Source of the DNA: Bacteroidia bacterium
GTDB taxonomy: Bacteria; Bacteroidota; Bacteroidia; Flavobacteriales_E; Vicingaceae
Reading direction: 5' to 3'
DNA: 56,000 bases
Assembly: GCA_030433355.1 (NCBI GenBank)
Contig: JAUIMG010000018.1
Span: 1 to 56,000 of the forward strand
The notes below the pieces were generated by a model that did no database searches, was not told where the DNA came from, and saw only the letters and a list, made by a program, of their open reading frames with translations. The translations under genes were made by a program, and so were the position numbers. This document shows, piece after piece, positions 15,569 to 23,894 of this stretch; position 1 is the stretch's first letter; the number at the start of each line of letters is the position of its first letter.

Positions 15569-16939
15569 CTATTTCCCAATACAAAAGCGGCTAAAGATAG
15601 ATCCGAGTATATCTCTGTCCATATCTATCTTACCTGTAATCTCCCCCAAATCATGTAAAGCTTGTCGGATGTCCATGGCTAAAAAGTCGCCGGTAATTTG
15701 GTTTTCTAAGCCATGCATCACACGCTGTAAAGCTTCATCGCTTTTCTTCAAGGCATTCAAATGACGTACATTACTTACCGTTACCCCAGAGGCAGCTTGT
15801 AAAAAGCGGCTGGCAATTTTCTTTAAGGCTTCTTCTAAATCACTTAAACCTTCTTGCTTTAAAGCACTAATCGATATGGTAGTTATTCCAATATCGCCTA
15901 AATCCAAAGTGGCCAAGTCGCTCTTGTTTAAAAGCAATAAAAGCTCTTGCTCTGTATGCAAGCGTTTTTTTACTTCTTCAATTTCTTGCAATAGTTTTTT
16001 TCTGTCCACATTATTTGCATCCACCAAAAGCAAAACTATTTGCGCTTTCTCTAGCTTTTCAAATGTTCGTTGTATGCCTATGCTCTCTACCACATCTTCG
16101 GTTTCTCTTATTCCTGCAGTATCTATAAATCGAAAGCTCATGCCGCCCAATTGCATTACATCTTCAATACTGTCTCTTGTAGTTCCAGCTATATTAGAAA
16201 CGATGGCTTTGTCTTCTTTCAATAGCGCATTCAATAGGGTAGACTTGCCAACATTTGGTGCTCCAACAATAGCAGTTGGGATACCATTTTTTATCACATT
16301 GCCGCTTTTAAAGGAGGCAATCAAAGATTGAATTACTTCGGTTAAATTATTGACCAATGCCTTTAAATCGTCACGATCTGCAAATTCTACATCTTCTTCT
16401 CCAAAATCCAATTCCAATTCTACCAAAGCAGCAAAATCAATCAACTGCTGTCGCAAGGCCTGAATTTCTTTAGAAAACCCTCCTTTCATCTGGTTCATGG
16501 CTATATCATGAGCGGCCTTACTTTCCGAGGCTATTAAATCTGCTACTGCCTCTGCTTGGGTCAAATCCATTTTGCCATTGGCAAATGCCCGCATGGTAAA
16601 TTCTCCTCCTTCGGCCAAACGTGCTCCTTTTTCTAAAAGGGCTTCCATCAGTTCACTTAAAATATAAGAAGAGCCATGGCAAGAGAATTCTACAACATCT
16701 TCTCCGGTGTAAGAGTGTGGAGCCTTAAAAAGGCTCAACAATACTTCGTCTATTACTTCCCCTTTGTATTTTAAATTGCCAAAATGCAAGCTTTGTGTTT
16801 TGGCTTTGTTTAAGTCTTTCCCCTCAAATAAATCATTGGCTATTGCAATTGCAGCAGTACCTGAAATTCTAACCAATCCTATTGCTCCGCTACCTCCTGG
16901 AGTAGCTATGGCGCAAATGGTGTCCTCGTTTTTCCACAT
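15569..16939 (-). CDS. mnmE: tRNA modification GTPase MnmE
   Basis: A 456-residue GTPase that with MnmG makes the 5-carboxymethylaminomethyl group on wobble uridine 34 of certain tRNAs. The N-terminal formyl-tetrahydrofolate-binding domain runs to about 120 (DTICAIATPGGSGAIGLVRISG). The G domain shows the P-loop GAPNVGKS (226-233), TTRD (253-256), DTAG (273-276) and NKSD (338-341). The C-terminus ends in the invariant FCIGK, whose cysteine is at residue 453. Length and motifs match the family fully. It is separated by 129 bp from the divergent transporter gene. It is the first gene of the core region. Confidence 0.97.
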   Translation of the reverse strand: MWKNEDTICAIATPGGSGAIGLVRISGTAAIAIANDLFEGKDLNKAKTQSLHFGNLKYKGEVIDEVLLSLFKAPHSYTGEDVVEFSCHGSSYILSELMEALLEKGARLAEGGEFTMRAFANGKMDLTQAEAVADLIASESKAAHDIAMNQMKGGFSKEIQALRQQLIDFAALVELELDFGEEDVEFADRDDLKALVNNLTEVIQSLIASFKSGNVIKNGIPTAIVGAPNVGKSTLLNALLKEDKAIVSNIAGTTRDSIEDVMQLGGMSFRFIDTAGIRETEDVVESIGIQRTFEKLEKAQIVLLLVDANNVDRKKLLQEIEEVKKRLHTEQELLLLLNKSDLATLDLGDIGITTISISALKQEGLSDLEEALKKIASRFLQAASGVTVSNVRHLNALKKSDEALQRVMHGLENQITGDFLAMDIRQALHDLGEITGKIDMDRDILGSIFSRFCIGK

Positions 16940-17068
16940 ACTGCTAAAGTAGTCAATGCTTATTTTCTATAGCTTTTCTGCTAAAGATTTTTACTTAACA
17001 AAGAGTTAACATAAGATAATGACCTTCGCAACTCATGAGCAAACTACACCATCTTAAGCAAGAATTGC

Positions 17069-18157
17069 ATGCAGCATAAAGCAATTCTATTTTTCTTAAA
17101 TGCTATTCGTAAAGAAGGTCGCTTTGTTCTTTTGATGCTTATACTGCTTTTTCTAGCAGGTATTTTGAGTCCTTATCCACAAATTGCCATGTGGTTTGGT
17201 TTTGCTCTTGCAGCCTATTCTGCAGTGGCCAATGATAGCATACAAACTATAGGAACGTTTATAGTATCCAATGCTCATAGAAAATGGTGGATACTTTGGA
17301 TCTATATCGGAGTGATATTTATTGTTACCGTTACTTACAGTTTTATAACTTTTAACGGAGATGTTTCTTATCAACGCTTATACACCCCAGGCCTAGATGT
17401 TGCACCTACTTCTTTTACCTTTTTGCAATTAGCAGCTCCTCTTTTCTTAATTGTACTTACTCGCATGCGAATGCCTGTTTCTACTACTTTTCTTTTATTA
17501 ACTATCTTCTCTACCAAAACTTCCGCAGTAGTCAGCGTGCTTAGCAAAAGTATTTCGGGCTATTTGCTTGCATTTATTAGTGCCATCCTCCTCTATGTTT
17601 TCGTTCGCAAGTTTGTTCGCTTAAAATTTAAAGGGGTTCCGCATTTCGGCTGGACCATTATGCAGTGGATTACCTCAGGCACTCTATGGTCGGTTTGGGT
17701 AATGCAAGATGCAGCAAATATTGCTGTTTTTTTACCAAGAAGTTTGCAACTATCAGAATTCTTAGCTTTTACCTTACTTATCTTTTTAGGGCTAGGACTT
17801 CTCTTTTATATGAAAGGAGATCGAATTCAGAAAATTGTTAGTGAAAAATCGGGAATAGCAGATATCCGCTCTGCTACTATGGTAGACTTTGTTTATGCCC
17901 TTATACTCATCTATTTTAAAGTAATTAGTGAAATTCCCATGAGTACCACTTGGGTGTTTTTAGGACTTTTAGGAGGAAGAGAATTAGCAATTAGTCTAAC
18001 CAAAAAACGAAAGGAAAGAAGAGTGAAAGCATTGAAGTATTCCTACTTAATGATTGGTAAGGACCTCTTTATGGCTGCAATAGGATTGCTTGTGAGTTTG
18101 ATTTTGGCAATCTCCATTAATCCAGGAATGAGAAATGAATTTTTAAATCTTTTTTAA
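17069..18157 (+). CDS. Remote PiT-type (inorganic phosphate transporter-like) membrane protein
   Basis: A 362-residue protein with about ten membrane helices. It keeps the two-fold repeat of the PiT/Pho-4 family in degenerate form: VANDSIQTIGT (53-63) versus the family GANDVANxFGT, MPVSTT (135-140), then QDAANIAVF (213-221) and IPMSTT (289-294). PiT proteins carry phosphate with a proton or sodium. The repeat signatures support the fold, but several charged positions differ, so transport of phosphate itself is uncertain. The gene lies divergent from mnmE and 41 bp before an ACP phosphodiesterase-like gene on the same strand. Confidence 0.75.
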   Translation: MQHKAILFFLNAIRKEGRFVLLMLILLFLAGILSPYPQIAMWFGFALAAYSAVANDSIQTIGTFIVSNAHRKWWILWIYIGVIFIVTVTYSFITFNGDVSYQRLYTPGLDVAPTSFTFLQLAAPLFLIVLTRMRMPVSTTFLLLTIFSTKTSAVVSVLSKSISGYLLAFISAILLYVFVRKFVRLKFKGVPHFGWTIMQWITSGTLWSVWVMQDAANIAVFLPRSLQLSEFLAFTLLIFLGLGLLFYMKGDRIQKIVSEKSGIADIRSATMVDFVYALILIYFKVISEIPMSTTWVFLGLLGGRELAISLTKKRKERRVKALKYSYLMIGKDLFMAAIGLLVSLILAISINPGMRNEFLNLF

Positions 18158-18198
18158 GGAGAAAAGAAGACGTAATTTCGCGGCCTAAAAATTTCTGA

Positions 18199-18786
18199 AT
18201 GAATCATCTAGCTCACCTTTTTCTTTCTCAATCTAATGTTCAATTAATGATAGGGAACTTCATTGCAGACCATGTAAAAGGCAAGCAAATAGAAGAGTAT
18301 TCTGAGAAGGTAATCAGAGGCATTAATATGCACAGAGCTATTGATGAGTTTACGGATAGTCACCCGCAAGTTATTATTAGTAAAGAGCGTTTGTACAGTC
18401 AGTTTCATAAATATGCTCCGGTAATCGTAGACATGTTTTACGATCATATTTTGGCTGCCAATTGGAGCGATTATTCACCTATTCAACTTAAATCGTTCAC
18501 TTTAGGGGTGTATCGTTCTTTAGAATCACATAAAGATACATTTCCTCCCTCGGCTGCTCGTTTTTTTGAGTACATGTCTACCTACGATTGGTTAGCAGAT
18601 TATGCTAGCTTTGAAGGAATAGGTGCTGCATTAAATGGCATGGCAAAAAGAGCTTCCTTCGATTCGAAAATGGAGCAAGCAACAGCCGTGTTAGAAGAGA
18701 ATATAGAAGTTTTTCACGAAGACTTTAAAATCTTTTTTCCTGATTTAATAGCCTTTTCTGCTAATTGGTTGAAGGAAAACGAATAG
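18199..18786 (+). CDS. ACP phosphodiesterase-like protein (AcpH family)
   Basis: A 195-residue protein that starts with the family hallmark MNHLAHLFLSQ and continues with GNFIADHVKGK, INMHRAIDEFTDSHP and VDMFYDHILAANW. The family (DUF479) includes E. coli AcpH, which removes the 4'-phosphopantetheine arm from acyl carrier protein. It belongs to the HD-like metal hydrolases, and histidine and aspartate residues in these motifs would bind metal. The role of Bacteroidota members has not been shown, as far as I know. It likely shares a transcript with the transporter-like gene upstream. Confidence 0.85.
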   Translation: MNHLAHLFLSQSNVQLMIGNFIADHVKGKQIEEYSEKVIRGINMHRAIDEFTDSHPQVIISKERLYSQFHKYAPVIVDMFYDHILAANWSDYSPIQLKSFTLGVYRSLESHKDTFPPSAARFFEYMSTYDWLADYASFEGIGAALNGMAKRASFDSKMEQATAVLEENIEVFHEDFKIFFPDLIAFSANWLKENE

Positions 18787-18893
18787 TTATTTTTACTGCA
18801 GCTAACAATTTTAACCCCTTGCTTTAATAACACACCAAAAAACTTTGGAAGCCGCCATATAAAATTCTGTAGTTTTATTTAAAATTATACATT

Positions 18894-19781
18894 TTGAGAA
18901 AAATTCTATTTATTTCATTGATATTAGCAAATTTCATCAGTCTTGCACAAATGCAGAATGGTCAAATTACATTCAAGCCGTCAGCGGTTCAAGGCAAGGA
19001 TGCTCAAGTTTACAGCTTAGGTAATAATACCAATTATGGTAATTCTGTTAATTTATTACTTAATACTTGGACAAATCAAAATGTTTTAGGGAGTATTCGA
19101 TTTTTTCTTGAATTTGATCTTTCAAGTTTGCCTGTTAATGCAATTATTGATTCCGCTTATTTGAAACTTTATTATGATTCCTTGAATACCGTTAATTATA
19201 GAACTCATATGGGGCAAAATGATATAGAAGTTAAGAGAGTATCTTCTCCTTGGAATGAGAGTTCCATCACATGGAATAATCAGCCTGCTACTTCTGCTTC
19301 GAATGTTCTTACGATTCCTCCCTTTACAAGCAATACGCAGAATTATGTTATCAATGTTTCCTTACTAGTTCAAGATATCGTTTCAACGCAAAATTATGGG
19401 CTCATGTTCAAAATGCTTGACGAGATTAATTTTGGTAGGGCTTCCATTTTTGCTTCATCAGATCATCCAGATAGCACCTTACATCCCGAGCTAACCATCA
19501 GTTATAGTCTTCCAACAAGCATAGAGGGAACAAATATTGATTTATCGAATATATTAACTATCTATCCAAACCCTTCCAATGGTATTTATAATTTCAAATT
19601 TGCAAACGAACAGAAATTGACAGATTACACTATTGAGATAAGGAATATAACAGGGAAAATTCAAAATATTTCACCTTCTGATTCTCAAGTTGATTTATCT
19701 TCCCTGCCAAAAGGAATTTATTTTATAAGATTGGTAAACAAATCCAATGAAACTTACCTGAAGAAAATTGCGCTTTTTTAA
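18894..19781 (+). CDS. Surface protein with DNRLRE domain and type IX sorting tail
   Basis: A 295-residue protein. The TTG at 18894 is the only nearby start that includes the signal peptide (residues 1-19, RKILFISLILANFISLAQ after the initiator); no ATG is available before residue 20. Residues 25-205 fit the DNRLRE/CBM96-like beta-sandwich (FKPSAVQGKDAQVYSLG, IRFFLEFDLSSLPVNAIIDSAYLKLYY, SSPWNESSITWNNQPAT, LHPELTISY). The C-terminal 75 residues are a type A sorting domain (LTIYPNPSNGIYNF, LSSLPKGIYFIRLVNKSNETYLKKIALF). It is presumably exported and surface-bound, perhaps to glycans. A paralogue lies at 22138. Confidence 0.8.
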   Translation: MRKILFISLILANFISLAQMQNGQITFKPSAVQGKDAQVYSLGNNTNYGNSVNLLLNTWTNQNVLGSIRFFLEFDLSSLPVNAIIDSAYLKLYYDSLNTVNYRTHMGQNDIEVKRVSSPWNESSITWNNQPATSASNVLTIPPFTSNTQNYVINVSLLVQDIVSTQNYGLMFKMLDEINFGRASIFASSDHPDSTLHPELTISYSLPTSIEGTNIDLSNILTIYPNPSNGIYNFKFANEQKLTDYTIEIRNITGKIQNISPSDSQVDLSSLPKGIYFIRLVNKSNETYLKKIALF

Positions 19782-19827
19782 TTTCCAATTCACGATTGCA
19801 CCATAACTAATTAGCTAAATTTACGGG

Positions 19828-21108
19828 ATGATTTCATCTGCTCCCCTTGCCGAAAGAGTGCGTCCAAAAACCTTGGAAGACTATATTGGTCAAGAGCATT
19901 TGGTTGGAAAAGGAGCAGTGCTACATGATTTGATAAAGAAAGGCATGGTGCCTTCCATGATTCTATGGGGGGGACCAGGTATTGGAAAAACTACCTTAGC
20001 CAAAATTATAGCCAATAGTACCGATCGTCCTTTTTTTACGCTTAGCGCTATAAACTCTGGAGTAAAGGAGGTAAGAGAAGTAATAGAAAATGCCAAGAAG
20101 CAACAATTCTTTGCCACACAAAATCCCATTTTGTTTATTGATGAGATCCATCGATTTAGTAAATCTCAGCAAGACTCTTTATTGGGCGCTGTAGAAGACG
20201 GCACCATTACTTTAATTGGAGCTACTACCGAAAACCCTTCTTTTGAGGTGATTTCCGCACTCTTAAGTCGTTCTCAAGTATACACGCTCAATCCACTTGA
20301 AGAAAAGGATCTGTTAAAGCTGATTCAACAAGCTATAGAGAAAGATGAGTTTTTGAAAAGCAAAAAGATTGACTTAAAAGAAACACAGGCTTTGTTTCGC
20401 TATTCAGGAGGAGATGCAAGAAGATTGTTGAATCTTTTTGAATTGGTAGTAAAAAATGAGCAAGGAGATAAAGTGGTAGTTTCCAATGAGAAAGTGAAGC
20501 AGATTGCACAGCAGTCTATGCTTCGCTACGATAAAGACGGAGAGCAACATTACGATATTATTTCTGCCTTTATAAAATCTATACGAGGTAGCGATCCAAA
20601 TGCCGGGGTATACTGGTTGGCAAGAATGATAGAAGGGGGGGAAGAGCCTAAATTTATAGCTCGAAGATTATTGATTTTAGCTGCTGAAGATATTGGTAAT
20701 GCAAACCCTACGGCCTTAGTTATTGCCAACAATTGTTTCCAAGCAGTGAATGTAATTGGTTGGCCTGAATCTAGAATTATCCTTTCGCAATGTGTTACCT
20801 ATTTGGCAAGTTCGCCCAAAAGTAATGCGGCCTATCAGGCCATTATAAATGCACAAAAGGAAGTGAAAGAGAGTGGAAATCTGCCTGTTCCATTACACCT
20901 TAGAAATGCTCCAACCAAACTGATGAAGGAGCTAGATTATGGTAAAGACTATAAGTATTCGCACGATTATCCCAATAATTTTGCGCACCAAGAATTTTTG
21001 CCAAAAGAAATAGAAGGCAAGGCTTTTTATGCCCCACAAGACAATGCCAAGGAGAAACAATTGAAAGAAAGATTGAAGGCACTTTGGAAGGGGAAATACA
21101 ATTATTAA
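19828..21108 (+). CDS. rarA: Replication-associated recombination protein A (AAA+ ATPase)
   Basis: A 426-residue AAA+ ATPase of the RarA/MgsA/WRNIP1 family, which acts at stalled replication forks with single-stranded-DNA-binding protein. It shows the N-terminal LAERVRPKTLEDYIGQEHLVG, Walker A GGPGIGKTT (48-56), Walker B ILFIDEIHRF (101-110), the sensor region GATTENPSFEV, the arginine-containing ALLSRSQVY, and the C-terminal helical region (GSDPNAGVYWLARMIEGGEEPKFIARRL, LRNAPTKLMKELDYGK). Length matches the family. It is followed by sucD, with the sucD promoter in the 80-bp gap. Confidence 0.95.
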   Translation: MISSAPLAERVRPKTLEDYIGQEHLVGKGAVLHDLIKKGMVPSMILWGGPGIGKTTLAKIIANSTDRPFFTLSAINSGVKEVREVIENAKKQQFFATQNPILFIDEIHRFSKSQQDSLLGAVEDGTITLIGATTENPSFEVISALLSRSQVYTLNPLEEKDLLKLIQQAIEKDEFLKSKKIDLKETQALFRYSGGDARRLLNLFELVVKNEQGDKVVVSNEKVKQIAQQSMLRYDKDGEQHYDIISAFIKSIRGSDPNAGVYWLARMIEGGEEPKFIARRLLILAAEDIGNANPTALVIANNCFQAVNVIGWPESRIILSQCVTYLASSPKSNAAYQAIINAQKEVKESGNLPVPLHLRNAPTKLMKELDYGKDYKYSHDYPNNFAHQEFLPKEIEGKAFYAPQDNAKEKQLKERLKALWKGKYNY

Positions 21109-21125
21109 AAGAATAAAAATTCCAC

Positions 21126-21156
21126 TTGCAAAGGGGAGTCGAAAAGCATAATTTTG
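21126..21156 (+). promoter_or_regulatory. Promoter of sucD
   Basis: TTG (21126-21128), 20 nt, then TAATTTTG (21149-21156) fit the Bacteroidota pattern TTG-N19-TAnnTTTG with one extra spacer base. It lies 33-63 bp before the sucD start. Confidence 0.65.
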
Positions 21157-21188
21157 ACAACCTTATAAAGAAATTAAATCACGAATAA

Positions 21189-22067
21189 ATGAGTGTATTA
21201 GTTAATAAAGATTCAAAAGTAATCGTTCAGGGTTTTACCGGTAGCGAAGGAACATTCCATGCAGGTCAAATGATAGAGTATGGAACCAATTTAGTTGGTG
21301 GAGTAACACCTGGTAAAGGTGGTCAAGAGCATTTAGGAAAGCCTGTTTTCAATACCGTTTCTGAAGCAGTTGAAAAAGCCGGAGCAGATGTTTCTATCAT
21401 TTTTGTGCCACCAGCTTTTGCAGCTGATGCAGTTATGGAAGCAGCGGATGCAGGAATTAAAGTAATCATTTGTATTACCGAAGGTATTCCAACAAGAGAT
21501 ATGATTACGGTGAAGAATTACCTAGAAGGTAAAGATTGTAGATTAGTTGGTCCTAACTGTCCAGGTGTAATTACGCCAGGAGAAGCTAAAGTTGGTATTA
21601 TGCCAGGTTTTGTTTTTAAGAAAGGAAATATCGGTATCGTTTCTAAGTCTGGAACCTTAACTTATGAAGCTGCTGATCAAGTAGTGAAAGCAGGTATGGG
21701 AATAACTACTGCAATTGGTATTGGTGGCGATCCAATTATTGGAACTACTACTAAAGAAGCGGTTGAGCTTTTAATGAATGATCCAGAGACGGAAGGCATT
21801 GTAATGATAGGAGAGATTGGTGGTTCTATGGAAGCAGATGCTGCCAATTGGATTAAAGAAAATGGAACCAAGCCTGTAGTTGGATTTATTGCAGGTCAAA
21901 CTGCACCAGCAGGAAGAACAATGGGTCACGCAGGTGCTATTGTAGGTGGAGCAGACGATACTGCAGAAGCTAAAATGAGAATTATGAGAGAGTGTGGTAT
22001 TACTGTAGTTGAATCTCCTGCAGTTATTGGGAAAGCAATGGCTGAGTTGATGAATGTAAACGCATAA
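21189..22067 (+). CDS. sucD: Succinyl-CoA synthetase alpha subunit
   Basis: The 292-residue alpha subunit of the citric-acid-cycle enzyme that converts succinyl-CoA to succinate and makes ATP or GTP. The CoA-binding Rossmann domain opens with [14 protein letters not shown]. The phosphorylated active-site histidine is His247 in [13 protein letters not shown]. The CoA-ligase domain has [20 protein letters not shown] and KSGTLTYEA. Length is normal. The beta subunit gene (sucC) is not beside it, which is usual in this phylum. Upstream is a good promoter, and downstream a strong terminator. Confidence 0.97.
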   Translation: MSVLVNKDSKVIVQGFTGSEGTFHAGQMIEYGTNLVGGVTPGKGGQEHLGKPVFNTVSEAVEKAGADVSIIFVPPAFAADAVMEAADAGIKVIICITEGIPTRDMITVKNYLEGKDCRLVGPNCPGVITPGEAKVGIMPGFVFKKGNIGIVSKSGTLTYEAADQVVKAGMGITTAIGIGGDPIIGTTTKEAVELLMNDPETEGIVMIGEIGGSMEADAANWIKENGTKPVVGFIAGQTAPAGRTMGHAGAIVGGADDTAEAKMRIMRECGITVVESPAVIGKAMAELMNVNA

Positions 22068-22084
22068 ATATCTACTACATATAA

Positions 22085-22121
22085 ATAAAAAAGCCCCACG
22101 CTAATGCGTGGGGCTTTTTTG
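22085..22121. terminator. Strong bidirectional terminator
   Basis: AAGCCCCACGC (22091-22101) and GCGTGGGGCTT (22106-22116) form an 11-bp perfect stem with a TAAT loop, flanked by A- and T-runs. It ends sucD (plus) and the DNRLRE gene (minus). Confidence 0.9.
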
Positions 22122-22137
22122 TTGAATTTGTTTTAAC

Positions 22138-23073
22138 TTATTGCTTCACAATTTTTTTCACTATTCTTTCTTCTTTGTCTTTTGTGATTAGTTCAATAAA
22201 GTAAACCCCAGTTTTTAGATTAGACAAATCAATTTTATTGTCCATTTGTAATGGCTGATTTAAGACTTCTTTGCCATAAATATCATGCACAATAACATTC
22301 GGTTGAAACATGTTTTTTCTATTCTCAATAATCACATATTCTTGCGCAGGATTAGGGTATACACTGATTTGTTTAGAGGTTTCTGATTCAGTTAAACTAG
22401 TAATGGTGTAGGTTATATCTAACTTAGGTCTTAAAGTAACTGTAGGATGTTCCTTAGATCCAAAGCGTTTTGCAGTACCTTGATTGTTCTCATCGCCTAT
22501 AATTATCCAACCATTGTTAGTACTTGGATTGGAAATCCAATTTTGTACATCAGCAGTTAATTGGGTAGAACTAAAACTAATTGGACCATTTCCTGAAATG
22601 CTTGTAGTTGCCGAAGGTAAAGCGTTATAATCTCCACCAGCTGTTGTCCAATTTTGAGAAGAAAAGGTTCTGTGTATCCAAGTAGCATCTCCCGTAGCAG
22701 CTGTTGTCCCGCCACCCTCATTAGCAGATGCATTAGAGGTGGATTCTCCCCATGAACTGTTTAAAGCATGTATATTGTGAATATGACTTCCTCCTCTTTG
22801 CTTATCTACATTGATAGTTAATGTTACTGAAGAAATAACAATATTTGAGGGAAGACTTGTAAAATCAAATTGTAACACTGCTCTTTTTAAAGATGAACCT
22901 ACTGCTTGAAGACTTCTTCCAGAAAATAAAAATTGCCCTGCCCCATTGCTTAAACTTCCAGTGGAAGACTCGTAAAGCGTGTTATCTTGAGAGGGAGCTA
23001 AACTCACTGTTGTTTGGGCACTTAAGCCCAAGCCTAATGTTAAAAGAGAGATAAAAAGTAGATTTTTTTTCAT
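22138..23073 (-). CDS. Surface protein with DNRLRE domain and type IX sorting tail (paralogue)
   Basis: A 311-residue protein with a clear signal peptide (MKKNLLFISLLTLGLGLSAQ). Its central DNRLRE-like beta-sandwich shows VSLAPSQDNTLYESSTGSLSNG, LKRAVLQFDFTSLPSNIVISSVTLTINV and HPTVTLRPKLDITY. The C-terminal sorting domain is ISVYPNPAQEYVIIEN, LSNLKTGVYFIELITKDKEERIVKKIVK. The layout equals that of the gene at 18894; the two flank rarA and sucD in opposite orientation. The function is probably adhesion or polysaccharide binding at the cell surface. Its 3' end shares the strong terminator with sucD. Confidence 0.82.
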   Translation of the reverse strand: MKKNLLFISLLTLGLGLSAQTTVSLAPSQDNTLYESSTGSLSNGAGQFLFSGRSLQAVGSSLKRAVLQFDFTSLPSNIVISSVTLTINVDKQRGGSHIHNIHALNSSWGESTSNASANEGGGTTAATGDATWIHRTFSSQNWTTAGGDYNALPSATTSISGNGPISFSSTQLTADVQNWISNPSTNNGWIIIGDENNQGTAKRFGSKEHPTVTLRPKLDITYTITSLTESETSKQISVYPNPAQEYVIIENRKNMFQPNVIVHDIYGKEVLNQPLQMDNKIDLSNLKTGVYFIELITKDKEERIVKKIVKQ

Positions 23074-23134
23074 AGTATTTTGTTCTTGATTGTTTTCTTA
23101 AATAGATAGACGCACAACTATCTGTTTTTGTTGT

Positions 23135-23890
23135 CTAAATGTAACCATTTAATTTATAGCTTATTAGTCCTAGCCACTCATGCAGTAGTGCTTTCCATTT
23201 GGCTAAAATATCTGCTTTAGGCACAAAAAGTCGGTCTGGATTAAATTCTCTATCAATTGCGATATGATCTACTGGAAAGGTATCGAAGGCTATTCCTTGT
23301 TTCTTAAAACATAATTCTGAGCGGTACATATGCGTTGCTGAGGTAGAAAGTAAAAAAGGGCCTTTTAAGTTATGCTGCTTGATAAGTTCTGCTGTATGCA
23401 AAGCATTTTCATAGGTGTTTTTGGACTTAGTCTCTATCAAAATGTCCTTGTCTTTTACCCCTATTTTTAAAAGATAATTCTTTAAAATTTCCGCTTCTTT
23501 TTCATCTTGTAACAATCTGCCCGAGCCACCAGAGATGATAATCTTATCTACTTTTTTATTAAAGTAGAAAGGGAGTATTGCTAAAAAACGATCCGAACTA
23601 CCTTCGAAGGCAACTAAATTATTTGCTTCGTCCATTCTTACCATTCCACCAAGTACTATGGCGGCTTCATAATTTTCTTTTAATTGATATTCTTGCTTTG
23701 CTCTAGCCTCATAAGCTCTACTTACCTCAAAAAAGATAAAGTGGTTAGAGAAGAAATAGAGCGTTAAAAAAGCAGCAATCAAATAGACTTTTCTCTTTTT
23801 CTTAATTAGCCAAGCAACAAGCAGGAGAATCAATACCCAAACCAATGGTTGGATTAAAAAATCGAGTATTTTGGATAGGTAGAAAAACAT
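23135..23890 (-). CDS. YdcF/SanA-family (DUF218) membrane-anchored protein
   Basis: A 251-residue protein with two N-terminal membrane helices (about 5-28 and 34-51) and a DUF218 domain. The domain's marks are AAIVLGGMVRMD (73-84), IIISGGSGRLLQDEKEAEILKNYLL, ILIETKSKNTYENALHTAEL and FLLSTSATHMYRSELCF. Relatives ElyC, SanA and YdcF influence envelope integrity or bind nucleotide, but the reaction is not settled. It is in the same orientation as hemN and hemG with a 4-bp gap after hemG, so it could be the last gene of that operon. Confidence 0.85.
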   Translation of the reverse strand: MFFYLSKILDFLIQPLVWVLILLLVAWLIKKKRKVYLIAAFLTLYFFSNHFIFFEVSRAYEARAKQEYQLKENYEAAIVLGGMVRMDEANNLVAFEGSSDRFLAILPFYFNKKVDKIIISGGSGRLLQDEKEAEILKNYLLKIGVKDKDILIETKSKNTYENALHTAELIKQHNLKGPFLLSTSATHMYRSELCFKKQGIAFDTFPVDHIAIDREFNPDRLFVPKADILAKWKALLHEWLGLISYKLNGYI

Positions 23891-23894
23891 CAGT

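Noticed and set aside
15876-16331. A 151-residue open frame on the plus strand inside mnmE
   Set aside because: It lies wholly antisense to an intact, motif-complete mnmE, and its translation is low-complexity and family-free.
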